Assembly: GCF_000314995.1 (NCBI RefSeq)
Contig: NZ_BAEO01000060.1
Span: 123,813 to 187,812, forward strand
Source: Paraglaciecola arctica BSs20135
Lineage (GTDB): Bacteria; Pseudomonadota; Gammaproteobacteria; Enterobacterales; Alteromonadaceae
Length of the DNA stretch: 64,000 nt
Reading direction: 5' to 3'
Below, piece after piece: positions 37,205 to 47,459 of the stretch (its first letter is position 1; every line of letters starts with the position of its first letter). A model generated the notes under the pieces. It was given only the letters and a program-made list of their open reading frames with translations. It ran no database searches and was not told where the DNA came from. Position numbers and translations under genes: made by a program.

Positions 37205-39456
37205 GCCAATATTTTGATTTAACTCGTCGTAGTTTTTTAAAGTCTAGTGCCGCGGCAGGCGTTTTAGTGCTTGGCACTTACTTTGCTGGCGCTGCCCCTA
37301 GAGTAATGGCAGGGGTACTTGCCAAACCATCAGAATCCGCAAAAACAGCCAATTTATTTGTTGCACTACGCCCAGATGGAATAGTTGAAATTACCTGTCA
37401 CCGCTCTGAAATGGGTCAACAGATCCGTACCGCGCTGGCGCAAATTGTAGCTGACGAAATGGAAGCCAGCTGGGACAAAATCGTAGTTATTCAGGGCAAG
37501 GGCGATCTTAAGTATGGCGACCAAAATACCGATGGCTCACGGAGTATTCGTTACAATATGCAACGTTTACGCGAGATGGGCGCCAGTGTTCGTTACCTTA
37601 TGCGACAAGCAGCGGCAACACGCTGGAATGTGCCTATCGACTCATGTTCTGCACAGCAGCATCTCGTTACTCATAGCTCAGGAAAAACGCTAACTTACGC
37701 AGAATTGGTAAATGATGCCTTGAGTATTACACCACCAGAGCTAGATAAAATCCTCCTTAAAAAACGCAGCGAATGGCGATATATCAATACTGCTATGGAG
37801 CATATCGATTTAAAAGACATAGTGAAGGGCAAAGCAATTTTTGCTGCAGATGTATTAGAGCCTAAAGCTCTTATTGCAGTCATTGTGCGTCCTCCTGTTG
37901 TTGGTGGAAAGGTCAAACGTTTTGATGCAAAAGCAGCAAAAGCAATAAAGGGCGTTGTAGATGTTATTGAGATCCCAGCACCAAAAGGTGCACCTTTATT
38001 TCAGCCCAAAGGTGGTATTGCTATAGTTGCCAATAATACCTGGGCTGCTATACAAGGCCGCAGAGCATTGTCGGTGACTTGGGATGATGGAAAAAATGGC
38101 GATTACAATTCAGAAGCATTTAAGGCGAGCTTACTCGCCACTGTTTCTTCGCCACAGTCGTCGGTCCGTGAAATAGGAGATGCGGCGACTATCCTTGCCA
38201 AAGCCAGTGATAAGCTGGTGGCAGATTATTATGCACCTCATTTAGCCCAGGCGCCTATGGAGCCACCTTGTGCAACTGCAATGTACTATAAAGATCGGGT
38301 AGATGTGTGGGCTGCAACCCAAAATCCACAAGCCGATATGGCCACTGTGGGGGCGATGGTGGGCCTGCCAAAAGAGAAAATTAACGTCCAGGTTACTATG
38401 TTAGGTGGCGGTTTTGGGCGAAAGTCGAAGCCCGACTTCTCAGCAGAAGCCGCTTACCTTTCAATGAAAACGGGGCAGGCTATTCGTGTTCAATGGACTC
38501 GTGAAGACGATATACAGCATAGCTTTTACCATGCAGTGTCGGCTCAACATATTGAAGCATCGCTAGATAAAAATGGCGCTATAGAAGCGTATTTACACCG
38601 CACTGCGTTTTCACCTATTGCTTCTACCTTTCAAGAAGGCGCTACCGCGCCCGGTAGCTTCGAGTTACGTTTAGGGTTTACCGATAATCCCATTAACACA
38701 CCTAACATGAAGTTAGAAAACGGTGAAGCCCCAGCAAAAGCACGTATTGGCTGGATGCGTTCGGTATCAAATATTTTTCACGCATTTGCCATTCAGTCAT
38801 TTATTGCGGAAGCGGCACACAAAGCAGGCCGCGATCAAAAAGACTATTTATTGGAAACCATTGGCCCAGCTCGTATTGTGGATGTAACTGAGCAAAATGC
38901 ACAATACGATAACTACGGTGCCGATAAAGCCACTTACCCGTTAGATATTGGTAGGCTACGCCACGTAATCGAAAAAGCTGCCGACATGAGTGGCTGGGGC
39001 AGAAAGCTTCCTAAGGGACGAGGTTTGGGTATAGCAGCACATAGAAGCTTCTTAACTTACGTGGCCACAGTGGTTGAAGTAGAAGTTTCAGATAGCGGTG
39101 AACTGAAAATTATAAAGTCTTGGGCAAGCATTGATGCCGGTACGGTAGTGAATACCGATACCGTGATCAACCAAGTACAAGGTGGCTCTATTTATGGTAT
39201 GACTGCTGCTATTAGTGAAGGCATTACTTTCGATAAGGGCCGTGTACAGCAAAGTAACTTTCATGACTACCGCGTGCCGCGCATGAGTGATTCTCCATTA
39301 GAAATAGAGGTGGAAATTATACCTAGCGAAGCACCTCCTGCGGGTGTCGGTGAGCCTGCTACCCCTGTTTACGCCCCGGCATTGTGTAACGCCATTTTTG
39401 CTGCATGTGGCAAGCGTATTAGGCAGTTACCCATTGGCGATCAGCTAAAAGCGTAA
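37201..39456 (+). CDS. Isoquinoline 1-oxidoreductase beta-type molybdopterin subunit (Tat-exported)
   Basis: 751 residues. Twin-arginine signal [20 protein letters not shown], so the complex probably acts in the periplasm with the small subunit carried along. Molybdenum-cofactor domain motifs are present: [53 protein letters not shown], and near the C-terminus [19 protein letters not shown], where the Glu corresponds to the catalytic glutamate of the family. It oxidises an aldehyde or N-heterocycle; the substrate is not predictable. It overlaps the iron-sulfur subunit gene by 4 bases. No cytochrome c or maturation (XdhC/MocA-like) gene is adjacent. Confidence 0.92.
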   Translation: MSQYFDLTRRSFLKSSAAAGVLVLGTYFAGAAPRVMAGVLAKPSESAKTANLFVALRPDGIVEITCHRSEMGQQIRTALAQIVADEMEASWDKIVVIQGKGDLKYGDQNTDGSRSIRYNMQRLREMGASVRYLMRQAAATRWNVPIDSCSAQQHLVTHSSGKTLTYAELVNDALSITPPELDKILLKKRSEWRYINTAMEHIDLKDIVKGKAIFAADVLEPKALIAVIVRPPVVGGKVKRFDAKAAKAIKGVVDVIEIPAPKGAPLFQPKGGIAIVANNTWAAIQGRRALSVTWDDGKNGDYNSEAFKASLLATVSSPQSSVREIGDAATILAKASDKLVADYYAPHLAQAPMEPPCATAMYYKDRVDVWAATQNPQADMATVGAMVGLPKEKINVQVTMLGGGFGRKSKPDFSAEAAYLSMKTGQAIRVQWTREDDIQHSFYHAVSAQHIEASLDKNGAIEAYLHRTAFSPIASTFQEGATAPGSFELRLGFTDNPINTPNMKLENGEAPAKARIGWMRSVSNIFHAFAIQSFIAEAAHKAGRDQKDYLLETIGPARIVDVTEQNAQYDNYGADKATYPLDIGRLRHVIEKAADMSGWGRKLPKGRGLGIAAHRSFLTYVATVVEVEVSDSGELKIIKSWASIDAGTVVNTDTVINQVQGGSIYGMTAAISEGITFDKGRVQQSNFHDYRVPRMSDSPLEIEVEIIPSEAPPAGVGEPATPVYAPALCNAIFAACGKRIRQLPIGDQLKA

Positions 39457-39485
39457 AGCCTGCTGGTATAAAGGTAACTGGTTTT

Positions 39486-39519
39486 AAAAAGCCGCTTGGT
39501 TTCTCCCAAGCGGCTTTTT
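39486..39519. terminator. Strong bidirectional terminator
   Basis: Perfect 14-bp stem AAAAAGCCGCTTGG/CCAAGCGGCTTTTT with a 6-base loop between two convergent genes. A T-run follows on each strand. Confidence 0.95.
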
Positions 39520-39631
39520 AGTTTCTTATACCAATCCGCATAAAGACCAATAACAATTTCCCTTTTTTACCTATTTTTCTCTTGGTCTCTTTGACTTTGA
39601 GGTAAGGTTATCCTCATTTACATCTATCGTT

Positions 39632-40510
39632 TTATTTTGATTCTGGTTTAATTCGCAAAAAACTCGCAAAGCGTGGAATACCTTTTGCTGAAAGGCCGTA
39701 ATACTTAAAAGTGATGACAGTGCCTATAGGTGGCGGCTGTTGTCGTTGTATATCAGAAAATCCCGAGCCGATCTTAAATTGTAAACCACTGTCCAGTTCG
39801 ACCAACAATGAACCTAACATGTTTTGGTATTTACCTTTGCCTGGAAAATGTGCAATTACTCTGGCTTCAGCATCTTGATGTTTTTTTAACTTGAGTAAAT
39901 TGTAGCTTCTACCATCCTGATAATTAGCCTTTTGGTGATGTAACATTAGGCCTTCTGCACCTTGTGCTACCAGGTCATCTAACTTGTCCATTAGTTGGCT
40001 TTGATTAGCCAGTTTGAATTGTGGGATCACTTGGACATTGGGGTGGGCAATGGTAGCAGCTACATCATACAACTCAGCCAAACGTTGTGTAAAAGTGCCT
40101 TTATGTTCAGGTAAATCAAACAGCATAAATTTGATGTTTTTCCAATCTTCACTTGGGGTATCACGCAATACAATAGAAGCTGTTTTTTCAAAGCGGTTGC
40201 GAGCCAACCATAACTCACCATCTAAAATCTGTGGTGGGAAATCTTTAACAAACCAGGCTGGCGCGTGAATAATATTATTGTTGCGGGTAACTAAAGAAGA
40301 ACCATTCCAGCGGGCGCGAATACCATCTAACTTTTCGCTGATCCAGTAGTCTTTAACCACTATGTTATCTTGGAACGAAGTGGCTAATTGTTGAGGGTGA
40401 GATGTTTTTTCAGTTGGGCCAGGGCTGCGCTCATCGGCATAACAAACCGTTGAAACCTTAGATAACAAGACAATAATTAACAAAACACAAAAGTGTATAG
40501 GCAAGTTCAT
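39632..40510 (-). CDS. Periplasmic ATP-dependent DNA ligase (LigE/minimal type)
   Basis: 292 residues. Signal peptide (about 1-25, cleavage after CYA). ATP-dependent ligase motif I is SEKLDGIRARW, with the AMP-accepting K60. Motif III-like FMLFDLP, motif IV EGLMLHHQ, motif V NLLKLKKHQDAEA, and a small OB domain (AHFPGKGKYQNMLGSLLVEL, ITFKYYGLSAKGIPRF) follow. Minimal exported ligases of this kind occur in marine and competent gammaproteobacteria and in Neisseria/Haemophilus. They may seal nicks in extracellular or incoming DNA. No competence gene is adjacent. Confidence 0.92.
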   Translation of the reverse strand: MNLPIHFCVLLIIVLLSKVSTVCYADERSPGPTEKTSHPQQLATSFQDNIVVKDYWISEKLDGIRARWNGSSLVTRNNNIIHAPAWFVKDFPPQILDGELWLARNRFEKTASIVLRDTPSEDWKNIKFMLFDLPEHKGTFTQRLAELYDVAATIAHPNVQVIPQFKLANQSQLMDKLDDLVAQGAEGLMLHHQKANYQDGRSYNLLKLKKHQDAEARVIAHFPGKGKYQNMLGSLLVELDSGLQFKIGSGFSDIQRQQPPPIGTVITFKYYGLSAKGIPRFASFLRIKPESK

Positions 40511-40728
40511 AATTGGTGCATTCCATGTCGGTAAATACTTTCAAGTTTAGTGTAAAAATTACTACTTATGATATTTTTCAGACAGCCCTTAATTCCGAGT
40601 TAACACTTCTAATAATTCAATTGTAAAATAATGAGCTTTAGCAAAGAAGAGTTAAAGTGAAGGGCTTTGATGCGCTTTAATATACTGAGTCACATGGTCG
40701 AGTTTCTTCTGTGAGCTACTCGTAAGGT

Positions 40729-40756
40729 AAGCTGGGGATGGGAATATCCCCAGCTT
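40729..40756. terminator. Hairpin downstream of the lysozyme-like/CBM gene
   Basis: Perfect 11-bp stem AAGCTGGGGAT/ATCCCCAGCTT with a 6-base loop, 46 bases after the minus-strand gene's stop. No T-run is seen on the minus side. The remainder of the 292-base gap (40511-40802) shows nothing recognisable. Confidence 0.5.
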
Positions 40757-40802
40757 GTTTAACAACATAATATCAAATTGAATATATTATTTTCACTATC
40801 AA

Positions 40803-42989
40803 TTAAGCACAGGGCCCAACTGCCAGCCAAGGATCACCTGCGGTTGGTAAGTTATTCTGAGTCCACCATTTGGCTTCATAGATAGTGCCGCTGTAGGTCA
40901 CTTGCATGCCGCCTGTGTACACGGAACCCGCATCCCAGTTGGTGGGGCAGGTTGGGCCTGTTGTACCAAGCTTAAAACTAACAACCAAACTATGGGCTGC
41001 CGACAAGTTAGTAAATGTATAACTACTGGCTGCTATTTGAGTCACGCCGTCTACCACTAAGGTATCAACGGTATAATTGGTCGCTGGTACAAAGTTAACA
41101 GTAAAGTCGTTGTTACCTTGAGCGTTGATAACACCATTGCCATCAGGTGTTGGATTGATGCTGCCATTGCCGCCCGATACACTGGCCGTAATGTCAAAAA
41201 ACACCGGGGTACTGCTGGTCATATCAGAGAAGTTTCCAGTTACACCAGTAAAATTCTGAGCACTGAGGTCGCTGATTAGAGTGTTTTTTAATGTCACTTG
41301 TTTGTTATCACCGCCGGATGCTGCGGGAGTGAGCGACAGTACCGTGTCGGCGCCACTTTGGACCAACTGCAATTGACTGAAGCTATATTGAAACGTGCCC
41401 ATATTAATGGTGGTTTTAGCTGAATTGAAAGTATTTACCGTAGCAATGGCATTCCATCCCCAGTTTGTCCAACCCAAAGATACGATGTATCCAATACGGT
41501 CGAAACTGCCCGTCATATTGTCAAACATATCGGCGTGTAAATCTGCCAGTCCTAGTCCTGGCATTTCTACATAACTGTAAATGCCGCCATCGGCCGCTTC
41601 TACGCCCACAACCAACGAGCCATTGCTTTCATAGGCTTTTAAATATTTAAATCCTATGCCTGCAGTACCACGAATTTTATCTACCGCAGGGTCAAAATTG
41701 TTGGCTACAGTAGTTCCAGTCCAAGCTATGGTATACACATCTGAGCGCACAATTACGCCCGCTGGATCAGCATTAATTTGCGCGGCGGTGGCACCATTAA
41801 CCAATACAGATTGTGCTGAGAACGATAGCTGCGCGCCACCAGAGACATCAGTGACCACCAAGTTGGCAAGGGGAGTTGGATCTGTCCAGTCCCGCAAAAT
41901 AATAATGTCTTCGCCAACGGTAAAGTCATTGATTGTGGTCACAGAGCCACTTTGTTCGTGTAATAACACCGTATCAACACCACCACCGGTAATCACTGTG
42001 TCATTGCCCCAGCCAGCTGACATCGTTTCGTCATAACTTGAGCCTTCGATGGTGTCAGCTGCGGGTGTGTCAAACAGACTATTAAACCCACCAAATTTGT
42101 GTACATAGGTGGTAATACAGGTCCCTAGTTCGTCACAAGTAATTTGGTCATTAGTCAGTAATGCTCCAGCTCCCCAAGCTCCCCGTAGATGAGCTGCAGC
42201 TAGTAGGCCTGACATAGTGGCCTGTATTTGAATAGGTTGGCCATTTTCGTCAGTGCCCGGCCAGCTCTTCGCTAAGGCTTGAGTCCAGGTCATATTGACG
42301 TCTTTTAATAACTGAGTCATCACGTTATAGTTAAAACGCATGGCATCACGCATAACCATTTCTTGTTTTGCAGGAACACGTAAATCTGCAAAAGAACTTA
42401 CACCATTTTTACCGGTGAAGGTGCCTTGCCAATTGTTCAGGGAAGTACCAATAACTTTATTACCGCCGGAACCAACAACTTCAACTAGTGCTTCAGTCTT
42501 ACAACCAATCCAGTTGCTATCATCAACGAATATGTAGAATTTGTCGTATTCTACACCGCTAATCACGTCTGTTTCTGGGCTGTAGTAGCCAGTGTCTATT
42601 AATACAGCTTCACCTAACTGATAGCCGATAAACCCCCAAGCATTCATGGAGTTGTACTGCATATTTCGGTACATCTGCGCATCATAAGGTGTTTGCGAGT
42701 TATAGAAGCCATCCACACCTAGTTTGGTGAAAAACTCACTGATAGTTGTTGGCTCAGGGATCATGCTGCCAGTGGTGCAGTCACGCACCATTTTTCCTGG
42801 TGCAGATACTTGAGCATAGGTGTACACCGAGTTGTTTTGATTCTGCAAATAAAAATCTGCAAGGGCGGGATTAATCCCAGACTCAAAATCACGTAAGTTA
42901 TCAAGAAAATCTTGTACCCCAACATTGGTTGCTTGTGCACCAACAGAAGCCGCGCAACATAATGCGAGAAGAGATAATTTTAATTTCAT
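40803..42989 (-). CDS. Secreted multidomain protein: lysozyme-like N-terminus, RTX-like middle, chitin-binding (CBM5/12-like) C-terminus
   Basis: 728 residues. Signal peptide (cleavage near AQA-TN). Residues 25-280 resemble the lysozyme-like domain found in many RTX-type secreted proteins: FLDNLRDFESGINPAL (candidate catalytic Glu in FESG), WGFIGYQLGEAVLIDTGYY, TGKNGVSSFADL, and SGLLAAAHLRGAWGAGALL. Residues 305-360 look like a degraded RTX/haemolysin repeat (DTIEGSSYDETMSAGWGNDT, INDFTVGEDIIIL). A bacterial-repeat beta domain lies at about 600-670 (VSGGNGSINPTPDGNG). The last 45 residues match carbohydrate-binding module 5/12 (WDAGSVYTGGMQVTYSGTIY, EAKWWTQNN). It probably binds chitin-like polymer and may cleave GlcNAc-containing glycans; activity is inferred. 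It lies downstream of the TonB receptor on the same strand. Confidence 0.75.
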   Translation of the reverse strand: MKLKLSLLALCCAASVGAQATNVGVQDFLDNLRDFESGINPALADFYLQNQNNSVYTYAQVSAPGKMVRDCTTGSMIPEPTTISEFFTKLGVDGFYNSQTPYDAQMYRNMQYNSMNAWGFIGYQLGEAVLIDTGYYSPETDVISGVEYDKFYIFVDDSNWIGCKTEALVEVVGSGGNKVIGTSLNNWQGTFTGKNGVSSFADLRVPAKQEMVMRDAMRFNYNVMTQLLKDVNMTWTQALAKSWPGTDENGQPIQIQATMSGLLAAAHLRGAWGAGALLTNDQITCDELGTCITTYVHKFGGFNSLFDTPAADTIEGSSYDETMSAGWGNDTVITGGGVDTVLLHEQSGSVTTINDFTVGEDIIILRDWTDPTPLANLVVTDVSGGAQLSFSAQSVLVNGATAAQINADPAGVIVRSDVYTIAWTGTTVANNFDPAVDKIRGTAGIGFKYLKAYESNGSLVVGVEAADGGIYSYVEMPGLGLADLHADMFDNMTGSFDRIGYIVSLGWTNWGWNAIATVNTFNSAKTTINMGTFQYSFSQLQLVQSGADTVLSLTPAASGGDNKQVTLKNTLISDLSAQNFTGVTGNFSDMTSSTPVFFDITASVSGGNGSINPTPDGNGVINAQGNNDFTVNFVPATNYTVDTLVVDGVTQIAASSYTFTNLSAAHSLVVSFKLGTTGPTCPTNWDAGSVYTGGMQVTYSGTIYEAKWWTQNNLPTAGDPWLAVGPCA

Positions 42990-43137
42990 TTTCAGATCCT
43001 TTATGTTTGAAATGAGAACGACCGCTGCTGCTTCTCATAATGGTAGAATGGGTGTAAATATCACCCAGGTTATTTAAGCCAGAGAACAACTAGGCTATTA
43101 CGACTTTTTAAATGGGTATGTGTGAAATAACAGAGAG

Positions 43138-43170
43138 GCAAAAAAAGCACAGTTATTGCTAACTGTGCTT
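43138..43170 (-). terminator. Terminator of the TonB-dependent receptor gene
   Basis: Perfect 11-bp stem AAGCACAGTTA/TAACTGTGCTT with a 4-base loop, followed on the minus strand by TTTTT. It lies only 6 bases beyond the stop. It suggests that the downstream lysozyme-like gene has its own promoter. Confidence 0.92.
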
Positions 43171-43176
43171 ATCGGT

Positions 43177-45741
43177 TTACATTCTGTAACTGGCGCCAAT
43201 AAAGAATCGGGCACCAAATTGATCGACCGAGTGCATATATCCAAGCTCTGGTCTGTATAGCTGCCTGACCTCATTTAAGATATTGACGCCTTCGACAGAG
43301 ATATCGATTTTGTCGTTAACATGCCAGATTAAAGACGCATCTATAGAGTTAAACGGTTCAGCAGTTCCTTCTTGACCATTGTAATTTTGTCTCCATTCAT
43401 CACGGGCATTATATGCAATGCGCGCACTGATTAGTTCGTCTTCATAATAGGTCGATAAGTTATAGGAATTTTCTGAAACGCCATAAAGCGGACCTTTACC
43501 GGTTGTCACACTATCTAACTCACTATCGGTGTAGGTATAGTTGGCAACCAATCCAAAACCATTACCAAAGTCTTGTTGATATTGCATTTCAATGCCATTG
43601 ACTGTTGCTTCACCCGCGTTTCTAAACCGAGTAACAATACATCCTTGGCAACCTTCTATCGATTCAACTTCTGATGTTGATTCGATGTAATCAGTGATGT
43701 CCTTGCTGAAATACGTTGCACTGAGAAGTGATGAGTCATTGAAATACCATTCGATACCCAAATCAAATTGCGTCGACTCATAGGGTTTGATATCAGGATT
43801 ACCTATGCTGGCAGTTTTTTGGAATACTTCTATTTTACTGGCCATCTTCATTTGTTCATATTGCGGCCGTGATACCGATTTGCTAGTTGCAAAACGCAGC
43901 AAAATATCGTCTTGAATATTATAAACAACGTTTAAGCTAGGTAGTAAATTGGAGTAACCAACACTTTGACTCAGGGTGGCATTATTTGACGCGACGTCGG
44001 TATCAACCCAGCGCAATCCTACGTTTCCTCTAAATTTACCTGTCTCGAAATTACCTTTGACATAAGCAGATGTAATATCCTCTTGAATGACAAAATATTT
44101 ATCAATTGTCATAGCACTTTTATTGGCTTCGCCATATTCAAGTACTTTGTCGTTAATGACGGCGAAATTTGTCAAAGTGCTACTGTCGGACACTTCACTA
44201 AGTATGCCGCTCACAGTGCCACCATTAAACGAGCCCATGCTTAAGCCATCGGCTTCAGCCTTGGCCAATAATCCATCATGCATGTTTTCCTGTTGCGCGC
44301 TGAACTTTTGCTCTTGGTATTTTATGCCGCTCTCAACACTGGTAAACCCTAGGTTATCCAGTTGATATTCATGATCAACCTGATAATAATCGATTTCGTG
44401 ATCTCTGACGTTGTTGAGGTAAGAAAACTCCATAAAAAGTTTCATTGCGTCATGATTAAGCAACGAACTAGGGTTGTCAGGGGTGAATTTATGAATATCT
44501 CGGATGTCCCAAGTAACACCAGAGTTTTGCTTATTTTCAGTATCACCAAACCAAACACTGGATTGACGACCTCTAGATTTTGCGGTTGATTTTCCTACTA
44601 CGGCCGTCAAATCCCAATTATCAGCTGAATAATCCATGTTGAGATTAATCACATCAGACACCATATTCGGGGTTCTAACCACGGTATTGTTAAACAATGG
44701 TACTGCGTAGGCATCCAAGTCCTTTGCCCGGCTATGGGCGGCAACTAAAACACCTTGTTCGTTATAAACTGCGGTTTCAGCATCAACAATGCCATTAACA
44801 TGCATAAAGTTAAAAATGGCGGTATTAATGTGAGGATTATCTAGCTCAAAGCGGTTGTAATCAGCAGAAAATAATAATTGATCAGTTGCTTGAAATTGCA
44901 GTGATACTTGTGAACTTGTTCTTTCTCGTTGCTCTTCAAATAAAATACTGGCAAAACCAAGAGGTGTTACCGGAAAATTCCCATCGCTATCAGGAACGGC
45001 TGGTTTGTTTACACCATCCCAAGATATTGCGCCACCAAAGGTACTTTGTGTTTCTCTGGCTACGTTATTTTTTTCAACTGAGTGGGCGACTAATATCCCA
45101 AACTTTTCATTTTCATCCTTCCAGCTGACTAAGCCTGATACATTAGGCTCCCATCCATCAGAATTGGTATTATGACTCGCTTCAACAGACCCAAATACGG
45201 TAAATGCATCCATTTCTAAGGGTTTACGTGTCTTGAGGTTTATTGTGCCACCCATGGCACCTTCGTTAATCTGCGCTTCTGTTGATTTATATACATCCAT
45301 GCCTGCTACTTGTTCAGCGGATACCATTTCAAAGTTAAAGCTACGGGTGAAAGGGTCATTGTCAAACCAACCTACAGTGGCGACATTCTGGCCGTTGAGT
45401 AACAACAAGCTGTGTTCTGGTGCCGTACCACGAATATTCACTCCATCCACTTCACCATAAGTTCTCGACACAGTCACACCAGAAATACGCTGTAGGGCAT
45501 CACCGATGTTTTTATCTGGAAAGTCACCAATATCTTCAGCAGACACACTGTCGAGTACAGAGGCTGACATACGTTTGGTGGCTAAGGCCTGAGTCAAGCT
45601 TCCGCGTATGCCTCGAACTTGAATAACTTCGGTATTATCAGCTTCCTGAGTGTTGGTATTGGCTGTTTGTTGAGCTACGGCCGGAAGTGCCAAACAACTG
45701 GCTAATACTGCCAGTGTTAGCTTGTTAAGTGCTTTTTTCAT
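43177..45741 (-). CDS. TonB-dependent receptor (carbohydrate-type, TIGR01782-like)
   Basis: 854 residues. Signal peptide (MKKALNKLTLAVLASCLALP, cleavage after VAQ). A TonB-box-like IQVRGIRGSL region leads into the plug domain (DSVSAEDIGDFPDKNIGDAL, RISGVTVSR, VNIRGTAPEHSLLLLNGQ). The beta-barrel covers the rest and ends ARFFIGASYRM. The plug sequence is typical of receptors in alteromonads, xanthomonads and caulobacters that import oligosaccharides. It sits between the GH3 gene and the chitin-binding secreted protein gene, so its cargo is probably an oligosaccharide used by that locus. GAGGATAG precedes the ATG. Confidence 0.93.
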   Translation of the reverse strand: MKKALNKLTLAVLASCLALPAVAQQTANTNTQEADNTEVIQVRGIRGSLTQALATKRMSASVLDSVSAEDIGDFPDKNIGDALQRISGVTVSRTYGEVDGVNIRGTAPEHSLLLLNGQNVATVGWFDNDPFTRSFNFEMVSAEQVAGMDVYKSTEAQINEGAMGGTINLKTRKPLEMDAFTVFGSVEASHNTNSDGWEPNVSGLVSWKDENEKFGILVAHSVEKNNVARETQSTFGGAISWDGVNKPAVPDSDGNFPVTPLGFASILFEEQRERTSSQVSLQFQATDQLLFSADYNRFELDNPHINTAIFNFMHVNGIVDAETAVYNEQGVLVAAHSRAKDLDAYAVPLFNNTVVRTPNMVSDVINLNMDYSADNWDLTAVVGKSTAKSRGRQSSVWFGDTENKQNSGVTWDIRDIHKFTPDNPSSLLNHDAMKLFMEFSYLNNVRDHEIDYYQVDHEYQLDNLGFTSVESGIKYQEQKFSAQQENMHDGLLAKAEADGLSMGSFNGGTVSGILSEVSDSSTLTNFAVINDKVLEYGEANKSAMTIDKYFVIQEDITSAYVKGNFETGKFRGNVGLRWVDTDVASNNATLSQSVGYSNLLPSLNVVYNIQDDILLRFATSKSVSRPQYEQMKMASKIEVFQKTASIGNPDIKPYESTQFDLGIEWYFNDSSLLSATYFSKDITDYIESTSEVESIEGCQGCIVTRFRNAGEATVNGIEMQYQQDFGNGFGLVANYTYTDSELDSVTTGKGPLYGVSENSYNLSTYYEDELISARIAYNARDEWRQNYNGQEGTAEPFNSIDASLIWHVNDKIDISVEGVNILNEVRQLYRPELGYMHSVDQFGARFFIGASYRM

Positions 45742-45792
45742 GTTGTCTATCCTCTTGTTTTAATTTGGTGTTTGACATTTTTAATATGTCTT

Positions 45793-45805
45793 TCATTTTT
45801 ACTTA
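45793..45805. promoter_or_regulatory. 13-bp motif shared with the ABC/ROK divergent promoter (copy 1)
   Basis: TCATTTTTACTTA occurs here, upstream of the TonB receptor gene, and again at 50353-50365 between the ABC operon and the ROK regulator gene. A dyad GACAT-N7-ATGTC (45774-45790) lies beside it. It is a candidate operator for the ROK regulator. Confidence 0.4.
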
Positions 45806-45851
45806 TTATATTTCCATCATATGGACTAATGTCAAGGTTTAGTTAAAAAAG

Positions 45852-47447
45852 TTATTTATTTGTTAATAGAAACTCAGCTAATGCGTGGGCTGAGACCCAA
45901 CGGCTAGAGTAAGTACAGATACAGTTTTTTATCTTGGGAAAGGCTCGAAGTGGGTAGTCTGGACCTAAACACAGTAGTGTTAAGTTGTCCGGATTGTACT
46001 CAAGTAATAAAGCCAGTCTTTGTTTTTGCATAGGGTCGAAATCCTCCCCTGGCAAAGGGTAATCTTCCCATATGGCGAATATGGGTCTGTCACAAAAGCG
46101 TTGATCAGGGTGATTGATGAACGTTTGTAACTGCTCAAAAGACACGGTTTTGTGTATAGCTTGCTTGTTGTGCAATTCGTTCAATAGTTCAGTGCTGGCA
46201 GCTCTAGGATCATTAGGTCCAATGCCGCGACTATTGATTAGTTTCTGCTGATTAACTGGGTCTGCCAATGGAATTAGATACACAGATTGTTCCAGTGGTA
46301 ACAGATTTTCATCGCCCCGAAGTACACGAATCGCTTTTCTGGCGGCTTGCAACGAAAGTGCTGCACTGTCGCTGCTGGAAATTTTAACGGGAGAGGTTTG
46401 CAATTTTTTATAACGCATAGTCAACACATCACTAAGCCTGGCATCCAATAGGGATTCACTCAGTCGACCTTGCCGGACGGCGGCAATTACACCATCAAGT
46501 GTGGCTTGTTGGATCGCTTTGTAGTCGGTGTTTTGGTTTTCATAGTGCTCCTCAGAGAGCATGATCAGGTGTGCACCTGCCTTTAATGCCATTAAAGCTG
46601 CCTCAGCAGGTTCATACTGATGACGCATGGCCCACATATTCATGCTGTCGGTAACAATAATGCCACCAAACTTCAGTTGATGTTTTAATAAACCCGTTAG
46701 GATTGAAGGGGAAAGGGTAGCTGGCAATTTATCATCCAATTGCGGGAAACGGATGTGGCCGGTCATGATCAGATCGACCTGACTGGCCACGGCTGCTTCA
46801 AAGGGCAGCAAATCCTGCTTCAACAATACTTGCAGAGGTTTATCGACTACGGGCAGTGTTTGGTGGCTATCTTCACTGGTGTCTCCGTGGCCAGGAAAAT
46901 GTTTGGCGCAGGCCAATAATCCGCCCTGATGAAGACCTTCTATGGCTGCTGATACATGTTTGGATACAAGTTGGGGCTGTCCGCCAAAACTGCGTTGGCC
47001 GATAATAGGATTATCTGGATTGGTATTGACATCAGCACATGGACCAAGGATGCAATTATACCCCAATTTGCCAATCTGTTCGGCAAACATACGATAGATG
47101 TTTTTGGTAATTTGTGTGTCATCAACTTGACCTAGAGCCAAATTACCTGGACCCAAATCCAGGTGTTGGGTCAAAATTCCCCAAGCTCCTTCTTGATCGA
47201 CTGCCAATATCAACGGTGCATCACATAATCTCAAACTAGCTTGATACTGTAAGGATATAGCCAGTTCTTTGGCCTGCTGTGGATTGGCAGCGTTGTCATC
47301 TGTAAGATAAAAACCACCGATATGTCGCTTACGCACTAATTCGTTAGCATAATCAAGATCTTGGCCAGCAAACGCCAAAAGAAACAGTTGTCCCACTTTC
47401 TGCTCAATGGTCATGGCATTCAGAAGTTGATTGATATTATTTTGCAC
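45852..47447 (-). CDS. Glycoside hydrolase family 3, beta-N-acetylglucosaminidase (NagZ-type)
   Basis: 531 residues, no signal peptide, so cytoplasmic. The NagZ-subfamily His/Asp signature is present: K182-HFPGHGDTSEDSHQTLP, which distinguishes N-acetylhexosaminidases in GH3. The catalytic Asp nucleophile is in GIIVTDSMNMWAM. It should release GlcNAc-type sugars from imported oligosaccharides. At 531 residues it is longer than E. coli NagZ (341) and has an extra C-terminal alpha/beta domain (from about 360), as in two-domain GH3 enzymes. The start is GTG 47447 with AAGGAG 8 bases upstream, 12 bases after the ABC ATPase gene: same operon. Confidence 0.9.
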   Translation of the reverse strand: MQNNINQLLNAMTIEQKVGQLFLLAFAGQDLDYANELVRKRHIGGFYLTDDNAANPQQAKELAISLQYQASLRLCDAPLILAVDQEGAWGILTQHLDLGPGNLALGQVDDTQITKNIYRMFAEQIGKLGYNCILGPCADVNTNPDNPIIGQRSFGGQPQLVSKHVSAAIEGLHQGGLLACAKHFPGHGDTSEDSHQTLPVVDKPLQVLLKQDLLPFEAAVASQVDLIMTGHIRFPQLDDKLPATLSPSILTGLLKHQLKFGGIIVTDSMNMWAMRHQYEPAEAALMALKAGAHLIMLSEEHYENQNTDYKAIQQATLDGVIAAVRQGRLSESLLDARLSDVLTMRYKKLQTSPVKISSSDSAALSLQAARKAIRVLRGDENLLPLEQSVYLIPLADPVNQQKLINSRGIGPNDPRAASTELLNELHNKQAIHKTVSFEQLQTFINHPDQRFCDRPIFAIWEDYPLPGEDFDPMQKQRLALLLEYNPDNLTLLCLGPDYPLRAFPKIKNCICTYSSRWVSAHALAEFLLTNK

Positions 47448-47459
47448 TGTCGCTTCTCC

